From NCBI RefSeq assembly GCF_002845745.1, contig NZ_PIUM01000031.1, positions 1-64,000 of the forward strand: a stretch of DNA of 64,000 bases. The letters run 5' to 3'. Below the pieces are notes generated by a model that worked only from the letters and a program-made list of their open reading frames with translations, was not told the DNA's origin and made no database searches. The translations under genes and the position numbers were made by a program. The DNA comes from Telmatospirillum siberiense (GTDB lineage Bacteria; Pseudomonadota; Alphaproteobacteria; Rhodospirillales; Magnetospirillaceae). This document shows positions 1 through 7,934 of this stretch, one piece after another; positions within the stretch are counted from its first letter, which is position 1, and each line of letters starts with the position of its first letter.

Positions 1-1
1 G

Positions 2-367
2 CCTCCGGTGACGTCTCCCCCGTCCATGTCCACACCAGCGTCGCCTCCCAGCCCCGCCCTTGCTCCTTCCCGCTTGGCCGAACCGGTGCGCACGGTTCCG
101 TCGATCGATGCCTCGGGATCCTGTCGCAAGCCGGATTATCCGCCGATTTCCCGTCGCTTGGAGGAAACCGGAACGGTGATTCTGGAATTTCTGATCGATG
201 TCGACGGCACGGTGACCGACAGCCGGATCGCCGGGAGCAGCGGTCATTCCCGTCTGGATGAGGCGGCCCGGCAAGCCCTGACGCTTTGCGCCTTCAAGCC
301 CGGTACCCTGGACGGCCGGCCGGAAAAATCCTGGGCAAGGCTTCGTTATACCTGGTCGCTCAATTGA
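2..367 (+). CDS. TonB family protein, C-terminal part (5' end outside window)
   Basis: The reading frame is open to the window edge, so this is the 3' part of a longer gene; an internal GTG at 8 is not a convincing start. A Pro/Ala/Ser-rich linker is followed by a TonB C-terminal domain: a segment ending YPPISRR, then GTVILEFLIDVDGTV, DSRIAGSSGHSRLDEAARQAL and a final FKPG plus TWSLN strand. TonB couples the ExbB-ExbD proton motor in the inner membrane to outer-membrane receptors. The gene sits 51 bp ahead of exbB and two exbD genes in the same direction, so it very likely supplies the TonB of this motor. The missing N-terminus (membrane anchor and proline-rich region) should lie to the left. 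Confidence 0.75.
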   Translation, partial: PPVTSPPSMSTPASPPSPALAPSRLAEPVRTVPSIDASGSCRKPDYPPISRRLEETGTVILEFLIDVDGTVTDSRIAGSSGHSRLDEAARQALTLCAFKPGTLDGRPEKSWARLRYTWSLN

Positions 368-418
368 AAGGCCCGGCTTCAAAATCTTCCGAATAGACCT
401 GTCCCAGGAGCGATATCG

Positions 419-1261
419 ATGTCACGGTTTCCCTTTTTTCCGGCCCTTCGCCTGGTATCGACGCTCGCCCTGATAATGGCGGTGGTATCGGCTGTTCCCA
501 TCGCCACGGCCGCCGACCCGGTTTCGTTCGTCGCCGGCCCGGCGGCGACCGCGATGGCGACGAATCCTTACGGCTTCGACGCCCTATGGGCGCAAGGCGA
601 CATGGTCGCCCGTGGGACGTTGATCATTCTTGCCGTGATGTCGATGTCGACCTGGTACGTCCTGATTCTGAAGCTGGCCGAGCAACGGCGCCTCCAGGCC
701 CGCGCCAGGGCGGCGAACCGGACGTTCTGGACGGCCCGGTCATTGTCGGAGGGGGTAAAGAGCCTGTCTCCCGATAGTCCGTTTCTCTTTTTGGCGTCCA
801 GCGGCCTTGATGCGGTGGAGCGGCGGGACGGATCCCTGTTCGAAAAAGTCGATTCCGCCACCAGGATCGGGATGGCCGTTCAGCGCGCGGTCGAGCAGAT
901 CACGGGGGGGCTGCAGAGCGGCTTGGCCGTTCTCGCCACCGTTGGCTCGACGGCCCCCTTCATCGGGTTGTTCGGCACGGTCTGGGGCATCTATCACGCC
1001 TTGACCGCCATCGGCATCGCCGGTCAGGCGTCGATCGACAAGGTGGCCGGACCGGTCGGCGAGGCGCTGATCATGACGGCCATCGGTCTGGTGGTCGCCG
1101 TGCCAGCGGTTCTCGGCTACAACTGGCTGGTCCGGCGCAACAGGTCTTGCATCGAGGCGGTGCGCAACTTCAGCGCGGATCTCCAGGCGGTTCTCATGGC
1201 GGAGGGCAATGCCGCCTCTCTCCCGGCCCGGCGCGCCATGCCCTCGGTCAGGGTCGGGTGA
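419..1261 (+). CDS. exbB: ExbB-type proton channel (MotA/TolQ/ExbB family)
   Basis: ExbB is the inner-membrane scaffold of the TonB energy motor. The 280-residue protein has an N-terminal signal-like segment (about 10-31), then three membrane segments near 60-82, 165-192 and 213-238. The second and third contain the family signatures STAPFIGLFGTVWGI and EALIMTAIGLVVAVPAVLGYN. The long cytoplasmic stretch between segments one and two is typical of ExbB rather than MotA. The extra N-terminal periplasmic region resembles long ExbB variants. ATG 419 has an AGGAG about 8 bases upstream. It is followed at once by exbD, with ATG 6 bases after the stop, so the two are certainly co-transcribed. Confidence 0.92.
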   Translation: MSRFPFFPALRLVSTLALIMAVVSAVPIATAADPVSFVAGPAATAMATNPYGFDALWAQGDMVARGTLIILAVMSMSTWYVLILKLAEQRRLQARARAANRTFWTARSLSEGVKSLSPDSPFLFLASSGLDAVERRDGSLFEKVDSATRIGMAVQRAVEQITGGLQSGLAVLATVGSTAPFIGLFGTVWGIYHALTAIGIAGQASIDKVAGPVGEALIMTAIGLVVAVPAVLGYNWLVRRNRSCIEAVRNFSADLQAVLMAEGNAASLPARRAMPSVRVG

Positions 1262-1266
1262 GCGTC

Positions 1267-1695
1267 ATGGCGATGCCGGGCGGTGCCGCGGGGGACGAGG
1301 ATGATCTGACCGTGACGATCAACACCACGCCGCTGGTCGACGTCATGCTGGTGCTGTTGATCATCTTTCTGATCGCCATTCCCGTCGCCATCCGCAATGT
1401 GCCGGTGGCTCTGCCCGAGGAACGGACGGCTCCCACCCAAACCAGGCCCGAGAACATCACGCTTTCGGTCGATCGCCAGGGTGACGTCTTCTGGGGCGAG
1501 GCGAGGGTCGAGACCCTCGATGCGCTGATCGCAAGGCTCCGGGGCGAGGCGCTGAGGGAACCCCAGCCGGACATCCTGATCCGGGGCGACCGGGAGGCGC
1601 GCTTCGAAATGATCGGGCGTGTCCTGGCGGCCTGCCGGCAGGCCGGCCTCGCCAATGTCGGGTTCATCACCGAACCTCCCGGCGGCGGAAAATGA
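1267..1695 (+). CDS. exbD: Biopolymer transport protein ExbD (first copy)
   Basis: ExbD is the single-pass partner of ExbB that carries the proton-coupling Asp. The N-terminus has the family motif INTTPLVDVMLVLLIIFLI; the Asp in this motif is the expected protonation site in the membrane helix. A periplasmic domain of about 100 residues follows. ATG 1267 gives an N-terminus (MAMPGG) that matches the start style of the second ExbD (MAMTYR). A GTG at 1258 overlapping the exbB stop is the alternative. A second exbD gene follows 19 bases later, so the motor has two different ExbD chains available. Confidence 0.88.
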   Translation: MAMPGGAAGDEDDLTVTINTTPLVDVMLVLLIIFLIAIPVAIRNVPVALPEERTAPTQTRPENITLSVDRQGDVFWGEARVETLDALIARLRGEALREPQPDILIRGDREARFEMIGRVLAACRQAGLANVGFITEPPGGGK

Positions 1696-1714
1696 GGCGG
1701 GGAGGGGGCGGCTC

Positions 1715-2155
1715 ATGGCAATGACTTACCGACGGGGCGATGACTCGGGCGAAGCCGAGCCGATGATCGAAATCAACACCACGCCGTTGATCGACGTCAT
1801 GCTGGTTTTGCTGGTCATGCTGATCATCACCATTCCCATTCAGACTCACGCCGTAAAGCTCGACATGAGTGCGGCCCCGTCCTCCATCTCGCCGCCGCCA
1901 CCACCGCCGATCTCCATCGAGATCGGGGCCGACGGGACTATCACCTGGGACGGCCGGGCGGTGGGCGACGGCCGGGACCTGGAGGAGCGCATGAAGACTG
2001 TCGTGGCGGATCTCCTCTCGCAGCCCGAGTTGCGCATCCGCCCGGACGGGCGGGCCGCCTTCAAGCATGTCATCGCCGTTCTGGCGGCGGCGCAACGGCG
2101 GGGTGTCCGCAACATCGGGATCGTCACCGCCGGGCAATTCAGCGCTCCGCCGTGA
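1715..2155 (+). CDS. exbD: Biopolymer transport protein ExbD (second copy)
   Basis: This is a paralogue of the preceding ExbD with the same architecture: a short cytoplasmic tail, the membrane helix INTTPLIDVMLVLLVMLIIT with its conserved Asp, a proline-rich linker (SISPPPPPP) and a periplasmic domain. Start ATG 1715 follows the purine-rich GGGAGGGGGCGG. The periplasmic domain differs clearly from the first copy, so this is not a recent duplication. Exb operons with two exbD genes are known in Proteobacteria that dedicate a motor to one uptake system. The opp-type operon begins 76 bp downstream in the same direction. Confidence 0.88.
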   Translation: MAMTYRRGDDSGEAEPMIEINTTPLIDVMLVLLVMLIITIPIQTHAVKLDMSAAPSSISPPPPPPISIEIGADGTITWDGRAVGDGRDLEERMKTVVADLLSQPELRIRPDGRAAFKHVIAVLAAAQRRGVRNIGIVTAGQFSAPP

Positions 2156-2231
2156 CGGAACCTCTTGCATCCATCGGCATATCCATCTGAAAATCATGGA
2201 AGTTCGATGTCTTGCCGGGAGGTTCCTGCCG

Positions 2232-3836
2232 ATGCCCATGAAACGCGCCGTTCTTGCCATGGGCGTCATATTGGCCTTCCTTTCGGTGGGGAGTTCCTCC
2301 TACGCCGGCGGAGAGGTCGTGCTTCGGCGGGGCAATGCCGCCGAGCCCGAATCCCTCGATCCGGCCCGTTCCGACACGGTAAACGCCGGTCGCATCCAGG
2401 ATGATCTGTTCGAAGGCTTGGTCGTCCTCGACCCCGAGGACAGACCCTTGCCGGGGGCCGCCGAAAGCTGGACCGTATCGGCGGATGGCCTGACCTACAG
2501 CTTCACGCTGCGCGCCGGCCTCAGCTGGTCGGACGGATCGCCCCTGACGGCGGAGGATTTCGTCTACAGCTTCCGCCGCGTGGTCGACCCGGCCACCGCC
2601 TCCTCCTACGCCTATATCTTTTTCGCCTTCCAGAACGCCGAGGAAATCGTCCAGGGCAAGATCAAGGACCCATCCAGGCTGGGGGTCGAGGCGGTTGATC
2701 CGCGCACCTTGCGCATCCATCTGAAGCGGCCGACGCCTTATCTGCTGGCCGAACTGGCCCACGCCAAATTCATGCCGGTGAAAAAGGCCAATGTGGAGAA
2801 ATTCGGCGCCGCCTTCACCCAGCCCGGCAATCTGGTTTCGAACGGCGCCTTCATCCTGGAGGAGTGGACCCCGCAGGCGCGCGTCGTGCTGGCGAAGAAC
2901 CCGAAATATTGGGATGCGGCCAACGTCCATATCGACAAGGTGATCTTCTATCCGATCACCTCGCCGAACGAGGAACTCAACCGTTATCGCGCCGGCGAAC
3001 TGGACATCACCTATGCGGTGCCCAACGCCCAGGCCGAATCGCTGCGCAAGACGGCGGGAGAGGAGTTTCGCAGCAATGTGCAGTTCGAGAGCAGTTATCT
3101 GGGCTTCAATCTGACCAAGCCGCCGTTTGCCGGCAATCCGAAACTCCGCCAGGCCCTGTCGATGACCATCGACCGCGAGATGCTGGCCGAGAAGCTCTTG
3201 AAGGTTGGCTCCATTCCCGCCTATGGCATCGTGCCGCCGGTCGGCGATCCCGCCTACAAGGCGCAGAGGGTGTCCTGGGCGTCGTTGTCGCAGGCCGAGC
3301 GCGTCGCCAAGGCCAAGATCCTTTACGCCGAGGCCGGCTACGGGCCGGATCATCCTCTCTCCGTCGAATTGCGACTGACGACCAGCGAGGACGCGCGCAA
3401 GGTCGCCATCGCCATCGCTTCGATGTGGCAGACCGCGCTCGGCGTCAAGACGTCGCTGGTCACCGAGGAATTCAAGATGCTGGTGGCGCATCGCCACGAA
3501 AAGCAGGTTACCCAGGTGTTTGCCGACGCCTGGGTCGGCGATTATCCCGACGCCACCACCTTCCTCGATCTTTTCACCACCGGTTCCGGCGAGAACGATC
3601 CCGGCTATGCCAATCCGAAATTCGACGCCCTGATCGCCGAGGCGGGCAAGACGCTCGACACGGCGCGCCGCGCCGAACTGCTTCAGCAGGCCGAGACGCT
3701 TCTGCTGGAGGACGCCGCCATCGCCCCCACCTTCAATCACGTCGAGCTTTTCCTGGCCAAGCCCTATGTGAAGAACTACCGTCCCAATCCGTGCGGATAC
3801 ACCTATTCCAAGGCCGTGACGATCCTGCCGCACTGA
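2232..3836 (+). CDS. oppA: Peptide ABC transporter substrate-binding protein (OppA-like, SBP_bac_5)
   Basis: This is the periplasmic binding protein of an Opp/Dpp-type importer. The sequence shows an N-terminal signal peptide (MPMKRAVLAMG to SYAGG), then the SBP_bac_5 pattern: GNAAEPESLDPARSDT, LVVLDPEDRPLPGAAESW, the Trp-Asp 'LSWSDGSPLTAEDFVYSF' region and a late 'LRQALSMTIDREML' helix. At 534 residues it has the usual family length. ATG 2232 is chosen because GGGAGG lies about 9 bases upstream and the signal peptide begins there; longer in-frame starts lack both. It begins a five-gene transporter operon. Ligand class is inferred from family only; peptides are most likely, but other oligomeric or siderophore-like ligands are possible. 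Confidence 0.86.
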   Translation: MPMKRAVLAMGVILAFLSVGSSSYAGGEVVLRRGNAAEPESLDPARSDTVNAGRIQDDLFEGLVVLDPEDRPLPGAAESWTVSADGLTYSFTLRAGLSWSDGSPLTAEDFVYSFRRVVDPATASSYAYIFFAFQNAEEIVQGKIKDPSRLGVEAVDPRTLRIHLKRPTPYLLAELAHAKFMPVKKANVEKFGAAFTQPGNLVSNGAFILEEWTPQARVVLAKNPKYWDAANVHIDKVIFYPITSPNEELNRYRAGELDITYAVPNAQAESLRKTAGEEFRSNVQFESSYLGFNLTKPPFAGNPKLRQALSMTIDREMLAEKLLKVGSIPAYGIVPPVGDPAYKAQRVSWASLSQAERVAKAKILYAEAGYGPDHPLSVELRLTTSEDARKVAIAIASMWQTALGVKTSLVTEEFKMLVAHRHEKQVTQVFADAWVGDYPDATTFLDLFTTGSGENDPGYANPKFDALIAEAGKTLDTARRAELLQQAETLLLEDAAIAPTFNHVELFLAKPYVKNYRPNPCGYTYSKAVTILPH

Positions 3837-3852
3837 TGGGCGATAACCGCTG

Positions 3853-4779
3853 ATGCTGTCGATCCTGCTCAAACGCTTCTTCGGGGCCATTCCGACGTTG
3901 TTCGTCATCATCACGCTGACTTTTCTGATGATGCGGCTGACGCCGGGGGGACCCTTCGACACCGGCCGGGTCGTCTCGCCAGAGGTGCAGGCCAACCTGA
4001 TGCGGGCCTATCATCTCGACGAGCCGCTGTTCAGCCAGTATCTGCGTTATCTGGGCGATCTGGCGCGTGGCGATTTCGGGCCGTCTTTCACCAGCAAGGA
4101 TTTCAGCGTCACCCAGCTGATCCGCCAGGGTTTCCCGGTTTCCCTGCAACTGGGTCTGTCGGCCATGGCCATGGCCCTGGTCGTCGGATTGGGCCTGGGC
4201 ACCTTCGGCGCCTTGCATCGCAACCGGCCGTCCGATCACGCCGTCATCGTTTTCGCCATGGTCGGCATCATCGTGCCCAGCTTCGTCATGGCGCCCATCC
4301 TTACCCTGGTCTTCGGCGTCACCCTGCATTGGCTGCCGGCCGGCGGCTGGGGGGACGGCCATCAACTGTCCTATAAGATCCTGCCGGTGGTGGCTCTCGC
4401 CCTGCCGCGCATCTCCTCGATCGCGCGGCTGTCGCGCAGCAGCATGATCGAGGCGCTGGAGCAGCCCTTCATCCGGACCGCCTACGCCAAGGGGTTGCCC
4501 CGCCGCCTGGTGCTGTTCCGCCACGCCATGCGGGCGGCCATCCTGCCGGTGGTCTCCTATCTGGGGCCAGCGACGGCGGGGATCATCACCGGTTCCATCG
4601 TCGTCGAGCAGGTTTTCTCGATCCCCGGCATTGGTCGCTATTTCGTCGATGCCGCGCTCAACCGCGACTACACCCTGGTCGCCGGCGTGGTGGTCTTCTA
4701 CGGCTGCATCATCGTGTTGTTCAATCTGATCGTCGATATCCTCTACGGGGTCCTCGATCCCAGGGTTTCCCGGCGATGA
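3853..4779 (+). CDS. oppB: Oligopeptide ABC transporter permease OppB-like
   Basis: First inner-membrane permease of the importer. The 308-residue protein starts with the typical OppB N-terminus (LLKRFFGAIPTLFVIITLTFLMMRLTPGG). It has about six membrane segments and an EAA loop in SMIEALEQPFIRTAYAKGL that contacts the ATPase. It lies 16 bp after the binding-protein gene and its stop overlaps the start of the second permease (ATGA). OppB proteins form a heterodimer with OppC. Confidence 0.9.
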   Translation: MLSILLKRFFGAIPTLFVIITLTFLMMRLTPGGPFDTGRVVSPEVQANLMRAYHLDEPLFSQYLRYLGDLARGDFGPSFTSKDFSVTQLIRQGFPVSLQLGLSAMAMALVVGLGLGTFGALHRNRPSDHAVIVFAMVGIIVPSFVMAPILTLVFGVTLHWLPAGGWGDGHQLSYKILPVVALALPRISSIARLSRSSMIEALEQPFIRTAYAKGLPRRLVLFRHAMRAAILPVVSYLGPATAGIITGSIVVEQVFSIPGIGRYFVDAALNRDYTLVAGVVVFYGCIIVLFNLIVDILYGVLDPRVSRR

Positions 4780-5612
4780 CGGCCGACAGCGGCTGGCGGC
4801 GCCTGCTCCGCAACCCGATGGCGATGGCCGGTCTGACCGTCCTCGGCCTGATCCTGCTGCTGGCGCTGTTCGGACCCTTTTTGGCGGCCCACGAGATCGA
4901 TGAGGTGTTCTGGGACCGGATCGGCGCGCCGCCCGATTTCGCCGCCGGTTTCTATTTCGGGACCGACGCCAACGGGCGCGACCTGTTCGCCCGCACCCTG
5001 GCTGGCGCCCGCGTCTCGCTGCTGGTGGGAACGGCGGCTTCGCTGATCAGTCTGGTGATCGGGGTCACTTACGGCGCCATCGCCGGTTATCTGGGTGGAC
5101 GGATCGACGCGGTGATGATGCGCATCGTCGATATCCTTTATTCGCTGCCTTTCGTTTTTTTCGTCATTCTGCTCACCGTCTATGTCGGGCGCAGCCTGTC
5201 GACCATCTTCATCACCATCGGAGCGGTGATCTGGCTCGACATGGCGCGGATCGTCCGCGGCCAGACGCTGAGCTTGAAGCAACGGGAATTCATCGAGGCG
5301 GCGCGCGCTTTCGGCGCCACCGACCGGCGGATCATCCTGCGCCACATCATCCCCAACCTGTGGGGGCCGGTCATCATCAGCATGCTGCTGGTCATCCCCG
5401 ACGCCATCCTGACCGAATCCTTCCTGTCCTTCCTGGGCCTGGGCGTGCAGGAGCCGAACACCAGCTGGGGCGTCCTGATCGGAGACGGCGCGCAGAATAT
5501 GATGGAGACCCCCTGGATGCTGCTGTTTCCCGGCGCCTTCCTGGCATTGACCCTGCTGGCGTTCAATTTTCTCGGCGACGGCCTGCGTGACGCAATGGAT
5601 CCGAAGGAATGA
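4776..5612 (+). CDS. oppC: Oligopeptide ABC transporter permease OppC-like
   Basis: Second permease of the importer, 278 residues. An N-terminal OppC-type segment (NPMAMAGLTVLGLILLLALF) precedes the binding-protein-dependent transport domain. The motifs HEIDEV, GTDANGRDLFARTLAGAR and EAARAFGATDRRIILRHIIPN (EAA loop) are characteristic of OppC/DppC. The start overlaps the oppB stop by four bases, which indicates translational coupling. The C-terminus LGDGLRDAMDPK is typical for the family. Confidence 0.9.
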   Translation: MTADSGWRRLLRNPMAMAGLTVLGLILLLALFGPFLAAHEIDEVFWDRIGAPPDFAAGFYFGTDANGRDLFARTLAGARVSLLVGTAASLISLVIGVTYGAIAGYLGGRIDAVMMRIVDILYSLPFVFFVILLTVYVGRSLSTIFITIGAVIWLDMARIVRGQTLSLKQREFIEAARAFGATDRRIILRHIIPNLWGPVIISMLLVIPDAILTESFLSFLGLGVQEPNTSWGVLIGDGAQNMMETPWMLLFPGAFLALTLLAFNFLGDGLRDAMDPKE

Positions 5613-5615
5613 TCG

Positions 5616-6614
5616 ATGGAGGCTGAACCGCGCCAGGATCGGATAGTGCTGAACGTCTCCAACCTGACCACCCGTTTCCTGACCCCCCGGGGCACGGTGA
5701 CGGCGGTCGACGGCGTTTCCTTTTCGCTGGCGGCCGGCGAGACCTTGGGGATCGTCGGCGAATCCGGCTGCGGAAAGAGCCAAACCCTGTTTTCCATCAT
5801 GGGGCTGCTGCCCTCCAACGCGCGGGTCGGGGGATCGATCGGCTTCGAGGGGCAGGAGCTGATCGGGTTGCCGCCGGGCGAAATGAACCGGCTGCGCGGC
5901 ATCCGGCTGGCCCTGGTCTTCCAGGATCCGATGACGGCGCTCAACCCCTATCTGACCGTCGAGCGCCAGCTTTGCGAGGTTCTGGAATATCACAAGGGGC
6001 TATCCCGGGCGGACGCGCGGGCCGAGGCTCTGGAGGCGCTCCGGCGGGTCCATATGCCCGAGCCCGAGCGCCAATTGCGCCGCTACCCGCATGAACTGTC
6101 GGGGGGCATGCGCCAGCGGGTGGTCATCGCCATGGCGATGATCGGAAAGCCAGCCCTGCTGCTGGCCGACGAGCCGACGACGGCGCTCGACGTCACCATT
6201 CAGGCCGAAATTCTCGACCTCCTGGCCGAGCAGAGCGATAGCGGCACCGCCATCGTCCTGGTCACCCACGATCTGGGCGTGGTGGCGCGGCTGTGCGACC
6301 GCGTCGCCGTGATGTATGCCGGCCGGGTGGTCGAGCAGGGCCCGACCCGCGCCGTCTTCCACGCACCGCGGCATCCCTATACGCAAGGGCTGCTGGCCGC
6401 CCTGCCGCGCCTCGACGATTTGGCCTCGGCCGGCCGGAAACCGATCGAGGGGCAGCCTCCCGATCTGCTCGCCCTGCCGCCGGGCTGCGCCTTTTCTCCC
6501 CGTTGTCCCCTGGCCGACGGTCCGTGTCGGGAAATGTCGCCTGAACTGCTGTCTCGCGACGGCGGCTGCGCCGTCGCCTGCCATCATGCGGACGGGCGGG
6601 GAGGCGTATCGTGA
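5616..6614 (+). CDS. oppD: Oligopeptide ABC transporter ATPase OppD-like
   Basis: One of the two ATP-hydrolysing subunits. It contains Walker A (GESGCGKSQ), the signature LSGGMRQR, Walker B ([12 protein letters not shown]) and the switch His (VTHDL). The C-terminal oligopeptide/dipeptide extension has spaced cysteines (CAFSPRCP and CREM), which in some OppD homologues bind an iron-sulfur cluster. It is 332 residues long, as expected. It lies three bases after oppC and overlaps the next ATPase gene by four bases. Confidence 0.9.
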   Translation: MEAEPRQDRIVLNVSNLTTRFLTPRGTVTAVDGVSFSLAAGETLGIVGESGCGKSQTLFSIMGLLPSNARVGGSIGFEGQELIGLPPGEMNRLRGIRLALVFQDPMTALNPYLTVERQLCEVLEYHKGLSRADARAEALEALRRVHMPEPERQLRRYPHELSGGMRQRVVIAMAMIGKPALLLADEPTTALDVTIQAEILDLLAEQSDSGTAIVLVTHDLGVVARLCDRVAVMYAGRVVEQGPTRAVFHAPRHPYTQGLLAALPRLDDLASAGRKPIEGQPPDLLALPPGCAFSPRCPLADGPCREMSPELLSRDGGCAVACHHADGRGGVS

Positions 6615-7618
6615 CGACGCCCGATGACCTTCTCCGGGTGGAGGGACTGTCGGTCGATTTCCCGGTATCGGGCGGTCTGTGGGGGCGGAAACGCGCGGTC
6701 CATGCCGTAAGGGATGTCAGTTTCACCTTATCGGCGGGTGAGACGCTGGGCGTGGTGGGCGAATCGGGGTGCGGCAAGTCGACGCTGGGGCGCGCCGTGC
6801 TCAATCTGATCCGTCCGACCGCCGGGCGCATCTGGTGGAATGGCAGCGAACCGGCGGCGGAAAGCCTGGAGAGACAGCGTCTCTTGCGCCGTGAAATGAC
6901 GGTCATTTTTCAGGATCCGTTGGCGTCTCTGGACCCTCGGATGACCATCGGCGCCCAGGTCGGCGAGCCGCTCGACATTTTCGAGCCCGCCCTGCCCGAA
7001 GATGAGAAACGCCGTCGCGTGGCCGCGGTTCTGGAACGCGTCGGACTGTCGGCCGACGCCGTCGGGCGGTATCCCCATCAATTCTCCGGTGGCCAGTGCC
7101 AACGCGTCGGCATCGCCCGCGCCCTGATTTCCAATCCCCGGATGATCGTCTGCGACGAAGCGGTTTCGGCCCTCGACGTGTCGATCCAGGCGCAAATTGT
7201 CGCCCTTCTGGGCGATCTTTCCCGCGAGATGGGGGTCGCCCTGCTGTTCATCTCCCACAATCTGGCGGTGGTCCGGCAAATCAGCGACCGCGTCATGGTG
7301 CTCTATCTGGGCAAGGTGATGGAGATCGCCGGACGCGACAGCCTCTACGGGGCGCCCCGTCATCCTTACACCAGGGCGCTGCTTTCCGCCGTTCCCGTAC
7401 CCGATCCGGATGTCGAGAGGAACCGCCGGCGGTTTCACCTGATCGGGGATCTGCCGTCCCCCCTCGATCCGCCGAAGGGTTGCGTCTTCCATACCCGCTG
7501 CCCCCATGCCGTGGATCGCTGCCGGACCGAGGTGCCGGACCTGTCCGGCCTCGAAGGCCGGCACCATGTCGCCTGCCATCTGTGGCGGGAACTGGAGTTC
7601 TCTCCCTCTCCGGCATGA
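6611..7618 (+). CDS. oppF: Oligopeptide ABC transporter ATPase OppF-like
   Basis: Second ATPase of the importer. It shows Walker A ([11 protein letters not shown]), signature [15 protein letters not shown], Walker B ([12 protein letters not shown]) and the switch His (ISHNL). The C-terminal extension again contains a cysteine cluster ([15 protein letters not shown]). The GTG start overlaps the oppD stop, so the two are coupled. This is the last gene of the tight operon; a strong hairpin follows from 7622. Confidence 0.9.
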   Translation: MTTPDDLLRVEGLSVDFPVSGGLWGRKRAVHAVRDVSFTLSAGETLGVVGESGCGKSTLGRAVLNLIRPTAGRIWWNGSEPAAESLERQRLLRREMTVIFQDPLASLDPRMTIGAQVGEPLDIFEPALPEDEKRRRVAAVLERVGLSADAVGRYPHQFSGGQCQRVGIARALISNPRMIVCDEAVSALDVSIQAQIVALLGDLSREMGVALLFISHNLAVVRQISDRVMVLYLGKVMEIAGRDSLYGAPRHPYTRALLSAVPVPDPDVERNRRRFHLIGDLPSPLDPPKGCVFHTRCPHAVDRCRTEVPDLSGLEGRHHVACHLWRELEFSPSPA

Positions 7619-7621
7619 CAA

Positions 7622-7671
7622 GCCCCCTCCGCTTTGCTACCTTCGCAAACCGGAGGGGGCCCTCCAAGGAG
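7622..7671 (+). promoter_or_regulatory. Stem-loop leader ahead of the small protein gene, with CTCC beside the Shine-Dalgarno
   Basis: Two perfect 10-base arms (7622-7631 and 7651-7660, GCCCCCTCCG/CGGAGGGGGC) enclose an inner 5-base stem TTTGC/GCAAA. No T-run follows. Immediately after the stem, CCCTCC (7660-7665) can pair with GGAGGG in the right arm, or its CTCC can pair with the adjacent GGAG of AAGGAG (7666-7671), the ribosome site of the gene at 7680. The stem may terminate opp transcription or switch translation of the small gene. Confidence 0.45.
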
Positions 7672-7679
7672 ACGACGAC

Positions 7680-7898
7680 ATGGCGTCATTCATGATCAAG
7701 GTTGCCGGCGAAGGTTTGGTCGCGCCCGCCCATCGGCTGGCCGATTCCGGGCCGACGACGGGCTATGCCATCATCTATGAGGTGCAGAACGTGCCCGAAG
7801 GCGTGCCCGTCGAAGCGGTGGTGCAGGCGTTCAAGGGGTTTCAGGCGCCGAAGGATCGCTACGAGGTCGATTACGGCGAACTGACGGCCGTCGGCTGA
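7680..7898 (+). CDS. Small conserved-looking protein of unknown function (72 residues)
   Basis: A short gene with a strong ribosome site (AAGGAG, 8 bases before ATG 7680) and codon use like its neighbours. The protein is soluble, with no signal peptide or membrane segment, no Cys, and a balanced composition (MASFMIKVAGEG at the start, KDRYEVDYGELTAVG at the end). I do not recognise the family. It lies 61 bp after oppF and 36 bp before the TPR-glycosyltransferase gene, all in one direction. It could be the first gene of a two-gene unit with the glycosyltransferase. A longer in-frame start exists upstream within oppF but has no ribosome site. Confidence 0.6.
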   Translation: MASFMIKVAGEGLVAPAHRLADSGPTTGYAIIYEVQNVPEGVPVEAVVQAFKGFQAPKDRYEVDYGELTAVG

Positions 7899-7934
7899 GG
7901 CGGGCGGCGCCGGTCCGGAGAGACGGGAAAACAG

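Noticed and set aside
2139-3995. Long antisense frame across the oppA-like gene (618 codons)
   Set aside because: It is a mirror of the real gene in GC-rich DNA, rich in Arg, Gly, Asp and His, with no recognisable domain or ribosome site.
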